From assembly GCA_030424545.1 (NCBI GenBank), contig JAUHWL010000005.1, forward strand, positions 1 through 64,000: a stretch of DNA of 64,000 nucleotides. The letters are read 5' to 3'. This document shows positions 56,653-64,000 of this stretch, one piece after another (position 1 is the stretch's first letter; each line of letters opens with the position of its first letter). This DNA is from Bacteroidia bacterium. GTDB lineage: Bacteria; Bacteroidota; Bacteroidia; Flavobacteriales; Schleiferiaceae. The position numbers were made by a program, and so were the translations under genes. Under the pieces are notes generated by a model, which ran no database searches, was not told the DNA's origin, and saw only the letters and a list, made by a program, of their open reading frames with translations.

Positions 56653-58065
56653 TTACGGTGCTACTCCTTGCATTAAATATCCGCATATTAATGCGCCATA
56701 TGTACCAAACGCATAACCTAAAACAGCTAGTAATACGCCAACAGGTGCTAAACTGGGGTGAAATGCAGCCGCCACAACCGGTGCTGATGCCGCTCCGCCA
56801 ATATTGGCTTTACTACCCACAGCCAAGAAGAAAAATGGCGCTTTAATAATTTTTGCAACAATAACCAGAAGCGCAACATGCACAATCATCCAAGCTAATC
56901 CAACTAAGAATATTCCTGGATTATCAAAAATGGCCATCACATTCATTTTCATACCGATGGTGGCTACCAAAATGTAAATAAAAACGCTACCTACTTTAGA
57001 TGCTCCTGCACCTTCGTAGTTTCTAATTTTAGTAAAACTCATGATGATGCCAAACGTTGTTGCCAACACAATTAACCAGAAAAATCCAGATCCTAAACTA
57101 AACGTTTGCGCGAGATACGAGGCATTCTCCGTAATCCATGGGGCAATTCTATCGGCCAAGAAATGAGATAATCCAGTTACGCCTAAACCAATACCTACTA
57201 TTACCATTAAATCTGTAAAACTTGGAATACGGGCTATACGCTGGCTAAACTCATGCATATGATCTTTTAAAGCATTTACCGCGCTAGCATCGGCTTTAAA
57301 AAATTTATCAATTTTTACGGCTTTCCCAACGCCCAAAAGCAAGAAGAACATCCACACTTCGGCAACAATTATATCTACAGTAATCATGATAGAAAACATA
57401 CTGCCCGAAATTAAATTAGCATCGCCTTCTTTAAAAATTTCATACATCGCCAACTGGTTGGCACCTCCTCCAATCCAACTACCTGCAATGGTTGTCATTC
57501 CCCTCCATACTTCGTTTGGCGCAACACCTCCAACAATATCTGGCGAGATATAAGAGAACAACATAATGGCCAACGGACCGCCAATAACTACGCCAATAGT
57601 TCCCGTAATAAACATGATTAAGGCTTTTGGGCCTAGCTTAAATACCTCTTTAAGGTTGATGCTTAACGTGAGCAATACCAAACTTGCCGGCAACATATAT
57701 CTACTTGCCACAAAGTATAGTTTAGAACTTCCTATATAAGGGCTAATCAATGCGGGGTCAACCTCATTGTTGAGCACAAAGTTTTTAAAATCTTTAAATT
57801 TTACAATGCCCGTTAAGTCATATCCCGCATTAGTTAATGCTTCCATGGCTTTGCTCATATCTACCCATTTGGGCGAGATAATTCCCAGTGTGCTAAAAAC
57901 AGAGGGTAAAAAATAACAAAGTAACAAAGCAGGAATAACCTTGTAAAATTTGCTAAAACCTGGTAATTCACTGGTTTTAAATATTAATAACAATAAGGCT
58001 ACTAAAATGCCAAATACGGCTGCATCATTGGTAATGAATGGGATATCCGATACTACTTCTTCCAT
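56653..58065 (-). CDS. DUF819 family membrane permease
   Basis: A 470-aa polytopic membrane protein with about ten helices matching the DUF819 (YjcL-like) family, e.g. WRGMTTIAGSWIGGGANQLAM, FFFLAVGSKANIGGAASAPV and GVLLAVLGYAFGTYGALI. The two similar glycine-rich blocks suggest an internal duplication as in sodium-dependent or keto-acid carriers; the substrate is unknown. Confidence 0.88.
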   Translation of the reverse strand: MEEVVSDIPFITNDAAVFGILVALLLLIFKTSELPGFSKFYKVIPALLLCYFLPSVFSTLGIISPKWVDMSKAMEALTNAGYDLTGIVKFKDFKNFVLNNEVDPALISPYIGSSKLYFVASRYMLPASLVLLTLSINLKEVFKLGPKALIMFITGTIGVVIGGPLAIMLFSYISPDIVGGVAPNEVWRGMTTIAGSWIGGGANQLAMYEIFKEGDANLISGSMFSIMITVDIIVAEVWMFFLLLGVGKAVKIDKFFKADASAVNALKDHMHEFSQRIARIPSFTDLMVIVGIGLGVTGLSHFLADRIAPWITENASYLAQTFSLGSGFFWLIVLATTFGIIMSFTKIRNYEGAGASKVGSVFIYILVATIGMKMNVMAIFDNPGIFLVGLAWMIVHVALLVIVAKIIKAPFFFLAVGSKANIGGAASAPVVAAAFHPSLAPVGVLLAVLGYAFGTYGALICGYLMQGVAP

Positions 58066-58182
58066 TTTCCTTTTTTATTCGATAGGCAACAAATATAACA
58101 TTGCAAACACGGCACACACATTTACAAATCAACAATTAATTTCTGTTGGACTGGGGTTGATTTTACCTGTGTATAGCCCGCC

Positions 58183-58190
58183 TATATTTG
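58183..58190 (+). promoter_or_regulatory. -7 element for tatA
   Basis: TATATTTG, a perfect TAnnTTTG match, 29 bp before the tatA ATG. TTG at 58157-58159 is 23 bp upstream, slightly long for a -33 element. Confidence 0.5.
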
Positions 58191-58219
58191 TACATTTGCA
58201 CAAATTATTTATAGCAAAA

Positions 58220-58411
58220 ATGAATATGCTTTCAATATTATTAGGATGGGTTGGCGGATACGAGTGGATTCTTATTATCCTCGTAGTAGTTTTACTTTTT
58301 GGCGGGAGAAAAATACCCGAATTAATGAAAGGTGTTGGACGCGGAATACGCGAATTTAAAGATGGTGTTAAAGACCCAGAAACAAATTCTACAGATAAGC
58401 CAAAAGATTAA
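58220..58411 (+). CDS. tatA: Twin-arginine translocase subunit TatA/E
   Basis: A 63-aa TatA: N-terminal membrane helix (WILIILVVVLLFGGRKIPEL) with the FG hinge, then an amphipathic helix (MKGVGRGIREFKDG) and a charged tail. It polymerises to let folded proteins cross the inner membrane. I set the start at ATG 58220; a longer in-frame reading opens at 57950 but overlaps the DUF819 gene and precedes the promoter. Confidence 0.92.
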   Translation: MNMLSILLGWVGGYEWILIILVVVLLFGGRKIPELMKGVGRGIREFKDGVKDPETNSTDKPKD

Positions 58412-58429
58412 CTTTCCTATATTTTTCAA

Positions 58430-59848
58430 ATGAATTTTCCATCGCTTGTTGCCATTCGTCAAGCAATTTCAGAAGGCCAAACAACGTGTTTAGATCTTGT
58501 AAATTTTCATCTAAATGAAATTAATAAACAAGAGAATCTAAATGTATTTTTAGAAGTATTTGGCGAAGAAGCCCAAGAAAGGGCTAAAAGCATTGACGAA
58601 AAAATTAAAAGCAACTCGGCAGGAAAACTTGCTGGATTAGTGATTGCCATTAAAGACAATATTTGTTATAAAGGGCACAATGTATCAGCATCTAGCAAAA
58701 TATTAGAAAATTTCGAATCGCTTTTTAGCTCAACAGCAGTTGAGCGCTTGCTAGCCGAAGACGCCATCATTATTGGCCGCACCAATTGCGATGAATTCGC
58801 AATGGGCTCTAGCAACGAAAATAGCGCATACGGTTCTGTAAAAAACCCAATAAATCCAAACAAAACTCCAGGTGGTTCTTCGGGAGGATCTGCCGCTGCC
58901 GTAGCCGCCAACTTGTGCCAAGTTGCGCTAGGGTCAGACACAGGGGGGAGTATCAGGCAACCAGCTGCATTTACGGGAACGGTTGGCCTTAAGCCAACGT
59001 ACGGCCGTGTTTCTAGGCATGGTTTAATTGCATATGCAAGCAGTTTTGATATTATTGGCCCTATTGCCAAAAGTGTTTCTGATGCGGCCATTGTGCTAGA
59101 AGTTATGAGCGGTGGCGATAATTATGACTCTACCTGTACAAAAAGAGAAGTCCCTGCCTATTCTGCCCTTTTAAATTCTACCAAAACAAAACGTATTGGT
59201 TATTTAAAAGACGCACTAGAAAATCCAGGAATGGACCCTGAAGTTGTTACGCTATTTCAAGCTAAAATTGACAAACTCAAGGCCCAAGGTTACACGGTAG
59301 AACCTATAGAATTTCCTTATTTAGACTTTTTAGTACCCATATATTATTTACTTACCACGGCCGAGGCAAGCAGCAATTTAGCTCGCTTTGATGGCATTCA
59401 CAGTGGCTTCCGAAGCAAAAATGCACAAGATTTAGAGAGCACCTATAAACTATCTCGCACAGAAGGATTTGGACTTGAAGTGCAACGCAGAATTATGCTG
59501 GGAACTTTTGTTTTAAGCTCTGGTTTTTACGATGCCTATTTTGCCAAAGCACAAAAAGCAAGAAGATTTGTGAGAGACAAGACATTAAGCTTTTTTCATG
59601 ATTATGACATGTTGTTATCACCAACATCTCCGCATACTGCTTTTGATTTAAATCTAGACTACCAAGACCCCACCGTACTGTATCTAGAAGATATATTTAC
59701 GGTACAAGCCAATATTGCAGGAATACCGGCTATTTCTGTACCTATGGGCATACATAGCAATGGCTTACCTACAGGAATTCAAATTATGGCAAATCGTTTT
59801 GAGGAAGCGGAAATGCTTGCTTTTTCTGAGGTTTTGATGAACATATAA
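58430..59848 (+). CDS. gatA: Aspartyl/glutamyl-tRNA amidotransferase subunit A (GatA)
   Basis: The glutaminase subunit of GatCAB, which converts misacylated Glu-tRNA(Gln) or Asp-tRNA(Asn). The amidase-signature triad is Lys75, Ser150 and Ser174 (GGSSGGSAA, TGGSIRQPA), with the same 75- and 24-residue spacing as S. aureus GatA. At 472 aa it is normal length. It starts 18 bp after tatA. Confidence 0.95.
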   Translation: MNFPSLVAIRQAISEGQTTCLDLVNFHLNEINKQENLNVFLEVFGEEAQERAKSIDEKIKSNSAGKLAGLVIAIKDNICYKGHNVSASSKILENFESLFSSTAVERLLAEDAIIIGRTNCDEFAMGSSNENSAYGSVKNPINPNKTPGGSSGGSAAAVAANLCQVALGSDTGGSIRQPAAFTGTVGLKPTYGRVSRHGLIAYASSFDIIGPIAKSVSDAAIVLEVMSGGDNYDSTCTKREVPAYSALLNSTKTKRIGYLKDALENPGMDPEVVTLFQAKIDKLKAQGYTVEPIEFPYLDFLVPIYYLLTTAEASSNLARFDGIHSGFRSKNAQDLESTYKLSRTEGFGLEVQRRIMLGTFVLSSGFYDAYFAKAQKARRFVRDKTLSFFHDYDMLLSPTSPHTAFDLNLDYQDPTVLYLEDIFTVQANIAGIPAISVPMGIHSNGLPTGIQIMANRFEEAEMLAFSEVLMNI

Positions 59849-59924
59849 GCGTTAATAATTCTGTGGCAGCATAAAATAAATTGCATAGAATATTGTTAGA
59901 ATAGCGCAACAATTTTTAGACATT

Positions 59925-61412
59925 ATGAAAAGGATAGCGACCTTGGCCATTTTTACCGCCATTGCCATGCAGGGAGTTTGTACAACTCCAACAGACACCG
60001 TTAAAAGCGTTGTAAAACCAATCAGTGAAAAAACCTTTGTTGCGCAAAGCAATCTCATAGCAGATCAACTAGATAGCTTGATGGAGCTACACGTGTTTAC
60101 TTATACCAAAAAACACGTGCCAGCCAATTACGACTCTACCCTTGTTCCCACTTTTAGTGACGAAGTTTACAAAAAACGCCTTGCAGAATTAAACGCAAAA
60201 ACACCGTTAGAATTAGATTTTAATCCCGTTGTACGCAGATTTATAGATCTATACGCCTTGAGAAGACGTGAACAAGTTGGCCGAATGTTGGGCTTAGCAG
60301 AGTACTATTTCCCCATGTTTGAAGAAGTACTAGACCGATACAACATGCCGCTTGAATTAAAATATTTAGCCGTTGTAGAATCTGCATTAAATCCAGCAGC
60401 AAAATCAAGAGTTGGTGCTACCGGCTTATGGCAATTTATGTACGGCACCGGCAAAATGATGGGCCTTAATACCAGCAGCTATGTTGACGAAAGAAGCGAC
60501 CCATACAAAAGTACCGTTGCGGCATGCGAATACATGACAAGAATGTATAAAATGTTTGGCGATTGGAACCTAGTTTTGGCTGCCTACAACAGCGGCCCTG
60601 GCAATGTAAACAAAGCTATTAGGCGCTCTGGAGGCAAAAAAAGTTATTGGGAATTACGCCCCTATCTACCTAGAGAAACAGCTGGATATGTACCTGCATT
60701 TATAGCGGCAACTTATGTAATGTCCTATGCCAAAGAGCACAATTTATACCCCACGCAAGAGGTGCCTTTTTACGCCACTGTCGATACCATTTTTGTGAAA
60801 AATCAAATCAGTTTTACGCAGCTGGAAATGTGGTTGGGGGTTGATCGGGAAATTATTGAGTTCTTAAACCCATCGTACAAACTTGATATCATTCCCAAGG
60901 TAAAAGGCCAAAAGCACTTTTTAGTATTACCAAACCAAACCATGGGTTTATTTGTGCAAAACGAAGATTCTCTTTACCACTACGCGGCTTTAGAGTTTGA
61001 GCAAAATAAATCTACTATGCCAACCGAAACGGCCCATGATGCAGAAAACAGAATTAAACATAAAGTAAAATCTGGCGAGAGCCTTGGATTAATTGCTTCT
61101 AAATATGGCACCACAGTTTCTAAAATAAAACAATGGAATGGCCTAAGAAGTAACATGATTAGGACAGGACAATCCTTAACTATTTACACCAAAGCTTCTT
61201 CTACCAAGAGCTCAAACACAGCCTCTACAAACACTACCGAAGAAAACGGAAACACTTACTATGTGGTAAGAAAAGGCGATACTCTCTATGATATCGCACG
61301 AAAATTTCCGGGCGTAAGCAGCAGCAACCTTTCAGAATGGAACAATATTAATGACGGTAAAATACAGGCTGGCATGAAATTAGTTGTTAAGAAAGGTTCA
61401 AGCTCAAATTAA
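59925..61412 (+). CDS. Membrane-bound lytic transglycosylase with SLT and two LysM domains (MltD-like)
   Basis: A 495-aa exported enzyme that cleaves the glycan strands of peptidoglycan. A signal peptide precedes an SLT domain with catalytic Glu152 in AVVESALNP, ATGLWQFM and LAAYNSGPGNV. Two LysM domains bind glycan near the C-terminus (HKVKSGESLGLIASKYGT and YYVVRKGDTLYDIARKFPG). No lipobox Cys is seen near the signal peptide end (C19 is not in a clear lipobox). The stop overlaps the next ATG by one base. Confidence 0.92.
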   Translation: MKRIATLAIFTAIAMQGVCTTPTDTVKSVVKPISEKTFVAQSNLIADQLDSLMELHVFTYTKKHVPANYDSTLVPTFSDEVYKKRLAELNAKTPLELDFNPVVRRFIDLYALRRREQVGRMLGLAEYYFPMFEEVLDRYNMPLELKYLAVVESALNPAAKSRVGATGLWQFMYGTGKMMGLNTSSYVDERSDPYKSTVAACEYMTRMYKMFGDWNLVLAAYNSGPGNVNKAIRRSGGKKSYWELRPYLPRETAGYVPAFIAATYVMSYAKEHNLYPTQEVPFYATVDTIFVKNQISFTQLEMWLGVDREIIEFLNPSYKLDIIPKVKGQKHFLVLPNQTMGLFVQNEDSLYHYAALEFEQNKSTMPTETAHDAENRIKHKVKSGESLGLIASKYGTTVSKIKQWNGLRSNMIRTGQSLTIYTKASSTKSSNTASTNTTEENGNTYYVVRKGDTLYDIARKFPGVSSSNLSEWNNINDGKIQAGMKLVVKKGSSSN

Positions 61413-62395
61413 TGAAATACATTTTTTTTACCCTATTCATTGGCCTATTCTGTATTAGTTGTAACAATCAAGAAACTAATTCTGCACAAAAAAAATACCT
61501 CCCCCCAAGCAGCGGCACGCATGCCGAAATGATGTTGGTGGTAGAAAACGCTTTGTGGAAATCACAAACCGGCAAAGCACTGATAGAATCTCTAGGCCAA
61601 CCGCAATATGGTTTGCCACAATCGGAAGGTATTTTTAGCTTAAACCGCATTGCCCCTGCCGATTTTCAAGGACTCTTAAAACGTACAAAAAGCTTAATTT
61701 TTATAGAGCGAGGAGACTCTGTAATTATAGAATCTAAACGCGATGTTTGGGCAAGCCCGCAGTTGGTTACCACCATTACGGCCCCAACCGAAAGAGAGAT
61801 TTTAGAAATCTTAAAAACCAATGAAAGTAAGCTTATTGAAGCCTACCACAAAAGCGATTTAAACGCGGTGCGCATACGCATGAAAAAATTTACGTACAAG
61901 CAAATACCTTCTAATTTGGGCGATTTTGATATAGAGCAAATGGATTTGCAAAAAGGGTTTAATCAAACCTTAAACAAACCCGACATTAAAATTTTTAGAC
62001 AAGAAACCAAAAAGACTACCCAGTTTTTGGTTTTTTCTACACGCCCCATAAAAGATGATGTTTTGCCTGGGCAAGATATAGTGGCCGCCAGAGACAGCAT
62101 CGGTAAAAGGTACTTCGAAGGATCTGCAGATAGCTCTTATTTTGCTACCGAAATGCTTTTTCCTCCGCAACAAGTTACCAGCGAAGTTGATAATAAATTT
62201 GCCATTGAAACCCGTGGCATGTGGAAAACCATTGGCGATTTTATGGGCGGGCCTTTTATTAGCTACACCATTTTTAATGACGAAAAAAATGAAATCTTAA
62301 CCATTGAAGGTTTTATTTTTGGTCCGGATGCCAAGAAAAGAAATGTACTTTTAGAGATGGAAGCAATGATTACTTCGATAAAATTTAAAAAGTAA
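61412..62395 (+). CDS. DUF4837 family lipoprotein
   Basis: A 327-aa lipoprotein with lipobox CISC and lipidated Cys17 (MKYIFFTLFIGLFCISC). The body (LPPSSGTHAEMMLVV, RIAPADFQGLL, FIERGDSVIIESKRDVWA, ETRGMWKTIGDFMGGPFISY) matches the Bacteroidota DUF4837 family as I recall it; no function is known. It overlaps the transglycosylase gene by one base and is probably in the same operon. Confidence 0.82.
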   Translation: MKYIFFTLFIGLFCISCNNQETNSAQKKYLPPSSGTHAEMMLVVENALWKSQTGKALIESLGQPQYGLPQSEGIFSLNRIAPADFQGLLKRTKSLIFIERGDSVIIESKRDVWASPQLVTTITAPTEREILEILKTNESKLIEAYHKSDLNAVRIRMKKFTYKQIPSNLGDFDIEQMDLQKGFNQTLNKPDIKIFRQETKKTTQFLVFSTRPIKDDVLPGQDIVAARDSIGKRYFEGSADSSYFATEMLFPPQQVTSEVDNKFAIETRGMWKTIGDFMGGPFISYTIFNDEKNEILTIEGFIFGPDAKKRNVLLEMEAMITSIKFKK

Positions 62396-62418
62396 AGCAC
62401 GGCCAAAAGAGGCTTTAA

Positions 62419-63141
62419 CTACGCAAAAAGCTCTTCTAATATTTCTACCGATTTTAATTTACCAAAACTTGCAACATGCAGTTTGTAATATTCTAAAACG
62501 CCAGCAAGCACTTTTTTGCGCATTTGTTTAGGATAAACATGGGTACAGTTGCGCAGATTTTCGGTAAGCATTTGCTTTAAAACTGCCGTGCATTGGGCAT
62601 CTAAAAAATTGGTATGTAAAGGTTGTGTTGGCTGAAAAACACCTTCGGACAAATTAAAATAATCTACTTGGTATTGCTGTTCTTGCCTTGGGTAAAAACC
62701 TAAAAAGCCAGATAAGCCCAACAGAAACACAATGTGAAAATGAGCCGGCACATTTTCTAGATGATCGAGCAAATTACAAGCGCCCTCTACAAACTCATAG
62801 GTTGGCAAATTACCTTGTTCTTCGTGCAAAGATTTACTTAGAACCTCGGCAATAAAAAGTGCCAATGCGTTGCGTACCGGATCAAACGGTATGGCTTCGT
62901 AAGCACAATACAAACGGGCTTCCTTAATTCTTTCTAAGGTTGATTTTCCTTTATGACTAGCAACCAACTCTAGTTGTGTTAACGGCAAAAGCATGCTTGC
63001 ACGAACTACAGATTTTTTGCTTTTTACACTATTCACCATATAGCTCTGCGCGCCAAATTCTTTGGTATAACATTTTAAAATACGACTGCTCTCGCCATAT
63101 TTTATCGATTTTAAAACAATTGCTTGAGTGGTTTGGTACAC
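62419..63141 (-). CDS. recO: DNA repair protein RecO
   Basis: A 240-aa RecO: N-terminal OB domain beginning YQTTQAIVLKSIKYGESSRILKCYTKEFG, then a helical region with no zinc-finger cysteines. RecO anneals single-stranded DNA and loads RecA with RecR. Its length is normal. It converges with the DUF4837 gene, with 23 bp between stops and no clear terminator. Confidence 0.93.
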   Translation of the reverse strand: MYQTTQAIVLKSIKYGESSRILKCYTKEFGAQSYMVNSVKSKKSVVRASMLLPLTQLELVASHKGKSTLERIKEARLYCAYEAIPFDPVRNALALFIAEVLSKSLHEEQGNLPTYEFVEGACNLLDHLENVPAHFHIVFLLGLSGFLGFYPRQEQQYQVDYFNLSEGVFQPTQPLHTNFLDAQCTAVLKQMLTENLRNCTHVYPKQMRKKVLAGVLEYYKLHVASFGKLKSVEILEELFA

Positions 63142-63420
63142 GTAAAAAAGTTGAATATTAAAGGGTGAAAGTTAAATGTTTGTTGGTCTTTTTAACTCGA
63201 TAAGTTGCACATTTCTTGTAAAAACTATTCCCTTCTTATTAACACTTAAAACATGCATCACCTCAACCCTGCTTTTAAAGCGAGCGATAAGGAAAGGTTT
63301 AATGAGATTCATTTTTTCGCTCAGGCCGCATGGCTTTTCATTTCTTCTGACTTGAAGAAACCGAAACACACATATTAGGAAAAGGCCGTGTAGATGCTCA
63401 TTAGAGCCTTTCAAAGACTT

Positions 63421-64000
63421 CTACAAAATACTAACCGTACCCCTAACCTGCCGTTTGCTGCCTTCTGGGTTTTGGTTTTGGCCGTTTTTGTTGACGTACA
63501 AATATTCTATTACATACGTGTAAACACCTTGTGGTAGCAATGCTCCTTGAAAAGTGCCATCCCAATTGTTTTGGTAGTTGTTGCTGTAAAAAACTTGCAC
63601 ACCCCACCGGTTATACACCCAAAGTGTTACGGGTTCTGGCGCGCCAAAAAACGCAAAATAATCGTTTACGCCATCTTGGTTGGTGGGCGAAAATGCGTTG
63701 GGAATCCACAAATAGTTTTCACAAAAATCTTGCACTACCCAGCTACTGTCTTGTACAAGGCCGCAGGGCGTTTGGCCTTGCAGCCAATACAACCCAGGGG
63801 TGCGTGTTTGTATGCCTGTTAATATTGCTCCTGTGTTCCAAACATAGGCGGTTAACTGCATGGGGTCTGGGGTGGCTTGCAGTGTGGCTTGCTGCCCCTC
63901 GCAAAAGGTTACGGTATCTGGTAGGTTTAATGTGTAGTTGGGGGGAAAATATTCTACCACAATAGTATCTCCGGCCAAAAAGCGACTGTTAATAGTGGTT
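63421..64000 (-). CDS. 3' part of a T9SS type B cargo gene (5' end beyond the window)
   Basis: The reading frame is open past position 64000 (upstream residues TTINSRFLAG), so the apparent start at 63978 is a TTG inside the gene. The visible 192 or so residues show an Ig/PKD-like repeat (VTFCEGQQATLQATPDP, AYVWNTGAILTG, PGLYWLQGQTPCG) akin to the repeats of the LamG protein at 23660, then the CHU_C sorting domain (WIPNAFSPTNQDGVNDYF, VYNRWGVQVFYS, WDGTFQGALLPQGVYTYVIEY). It is probably a surface protein exported by the T9SS. Confidence 0.85.
   Translation of the reverse strand, partial: TTINSRFLAGDTIVVEYFPPNYTLNLPDTVTFCEGQQATLQATPDPMQLTAYVWNTGAILTGIQTRTPGLYWLQGQTPCGLVQDSSWVVQDFCENYLWIPNAFSPTNQDGVNDYFAFFGAPEPVTLWVYNRWGVQVFYSNNYQNNWDGTFQGALLPQGVYTYVIEYLYVNKNGQNQNPEGSKRQVRGTVSIL

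Noticed and set aside
57950-58219. N-terminal extension of tatA (90 residues)
   Set aside because: It overlaps the DUF819 gene on the other strand and precedes the likely promoter; TatA proteins start at the membrane helix.
63172-63414. 80-aa minus-strand ORF between recO and the T9SS type B cargo gene
   Set aside because: It starts with TTG, shows no signal peptide, domain or repeat, and lies in a 279-bp intergenic gap. Nothing supports translation.

Overview
The window is low-GC DNA from a member of the phylum Bacteroidota, most likely order Flavobacteriales or a near relative. The evidence is a complete type IX secretion system (T9SS) core operon (porP/sprF-gldK-gldL-gldM-gldN), gldB and gldC, several proteins with T9SS C-terminal sorting domains, Bacteroidota-type promoters (TTTG, about 19 bp, TAnnTTTG), frequent TTG starts, and a mraZ-to-ftsZ division cluster. 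I cannot name the species. About 60 protein genes, three tRNAs and two genes cut by the window edges are supported.

Layout. 1-58: tail of a gene coding for a T9SS-type C-terminus. 143-2346 (-): der and era GTPases. 2492-2564 (+): initiator tRNA. 2683-4170: divergent response regulator and sensor-less histidine kinase. 4167-6939: nadE (-), gldB-gldC (+), engB (-). 7180-22834 (+): the dcw cluster mraZ-rsmH-ftsL-ftsI-murE-mraY-murD-ftsW-murG-murC-ftsQ-ftsA-ftsZ, tightly overlapping. 22963-23605: yqeY and a 56-aa membrane peptide gene. 23660-25912 (-): large T9SS type B cargo with a LamG domain. 26037-27996 (-): groES-groEL. 28217-33519 (-): translationally coupled operon miaB - small secreted protein - sigma-54 activator - lptE - TPR-like protein - secG. 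33712-36183: T9SS type A cargo. 36337-40002: topA and a degenerate ureohydrolase-family gene. 40126-45677: porP-gldKLMN. 45726-50194: FAD oxidoreductase, DUF983 protein (-), ABC-F ATPase, YwbE-like protein, secreted hypothetical. 50229-53405 (-): acyltransferase, two tRNA-Arg, metG. 53531-54678 (-): two small T9SS type A proteins. 54779-62395: LD-carboxypeptidase, YraN, an outer-membrane-like protein, a DUF819 permease, tatA, gatA, a LysM lytic transglycosylase, a DUF4837 lipoprotein. 62419-63141 (-): recO. 63421-64000 (-): 3' part of another T9SS type B cargo gene.

How the genes work together. Three themes dominate: peptidoglycan synthesis and division (dcw cluster, LD-carboxypeptidase, lytic transglycosylase), protein export and folding (secG, tatA, T9SS core with at least six candidate cargo, groESL), and translation (tRNAs, metG, gatA, miaB, rsmH, der, era, engB). 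Most is housekeeping. The most interesting signals are a well-spaced sigma-54-type promoter before groESL beside a gene for a sigma-54 activator with no sensor domain, a ureohydrolase-fold protein that has lost about half its metal ligands and sits between topA and the T9SS operon, 10-bp-phased MraZ-like boxes before mraZ, and a T9SS protein that is little more than signal peptide plus sorting domain. No prophage, insertion sequence, CRISPR array or defence island is visible.
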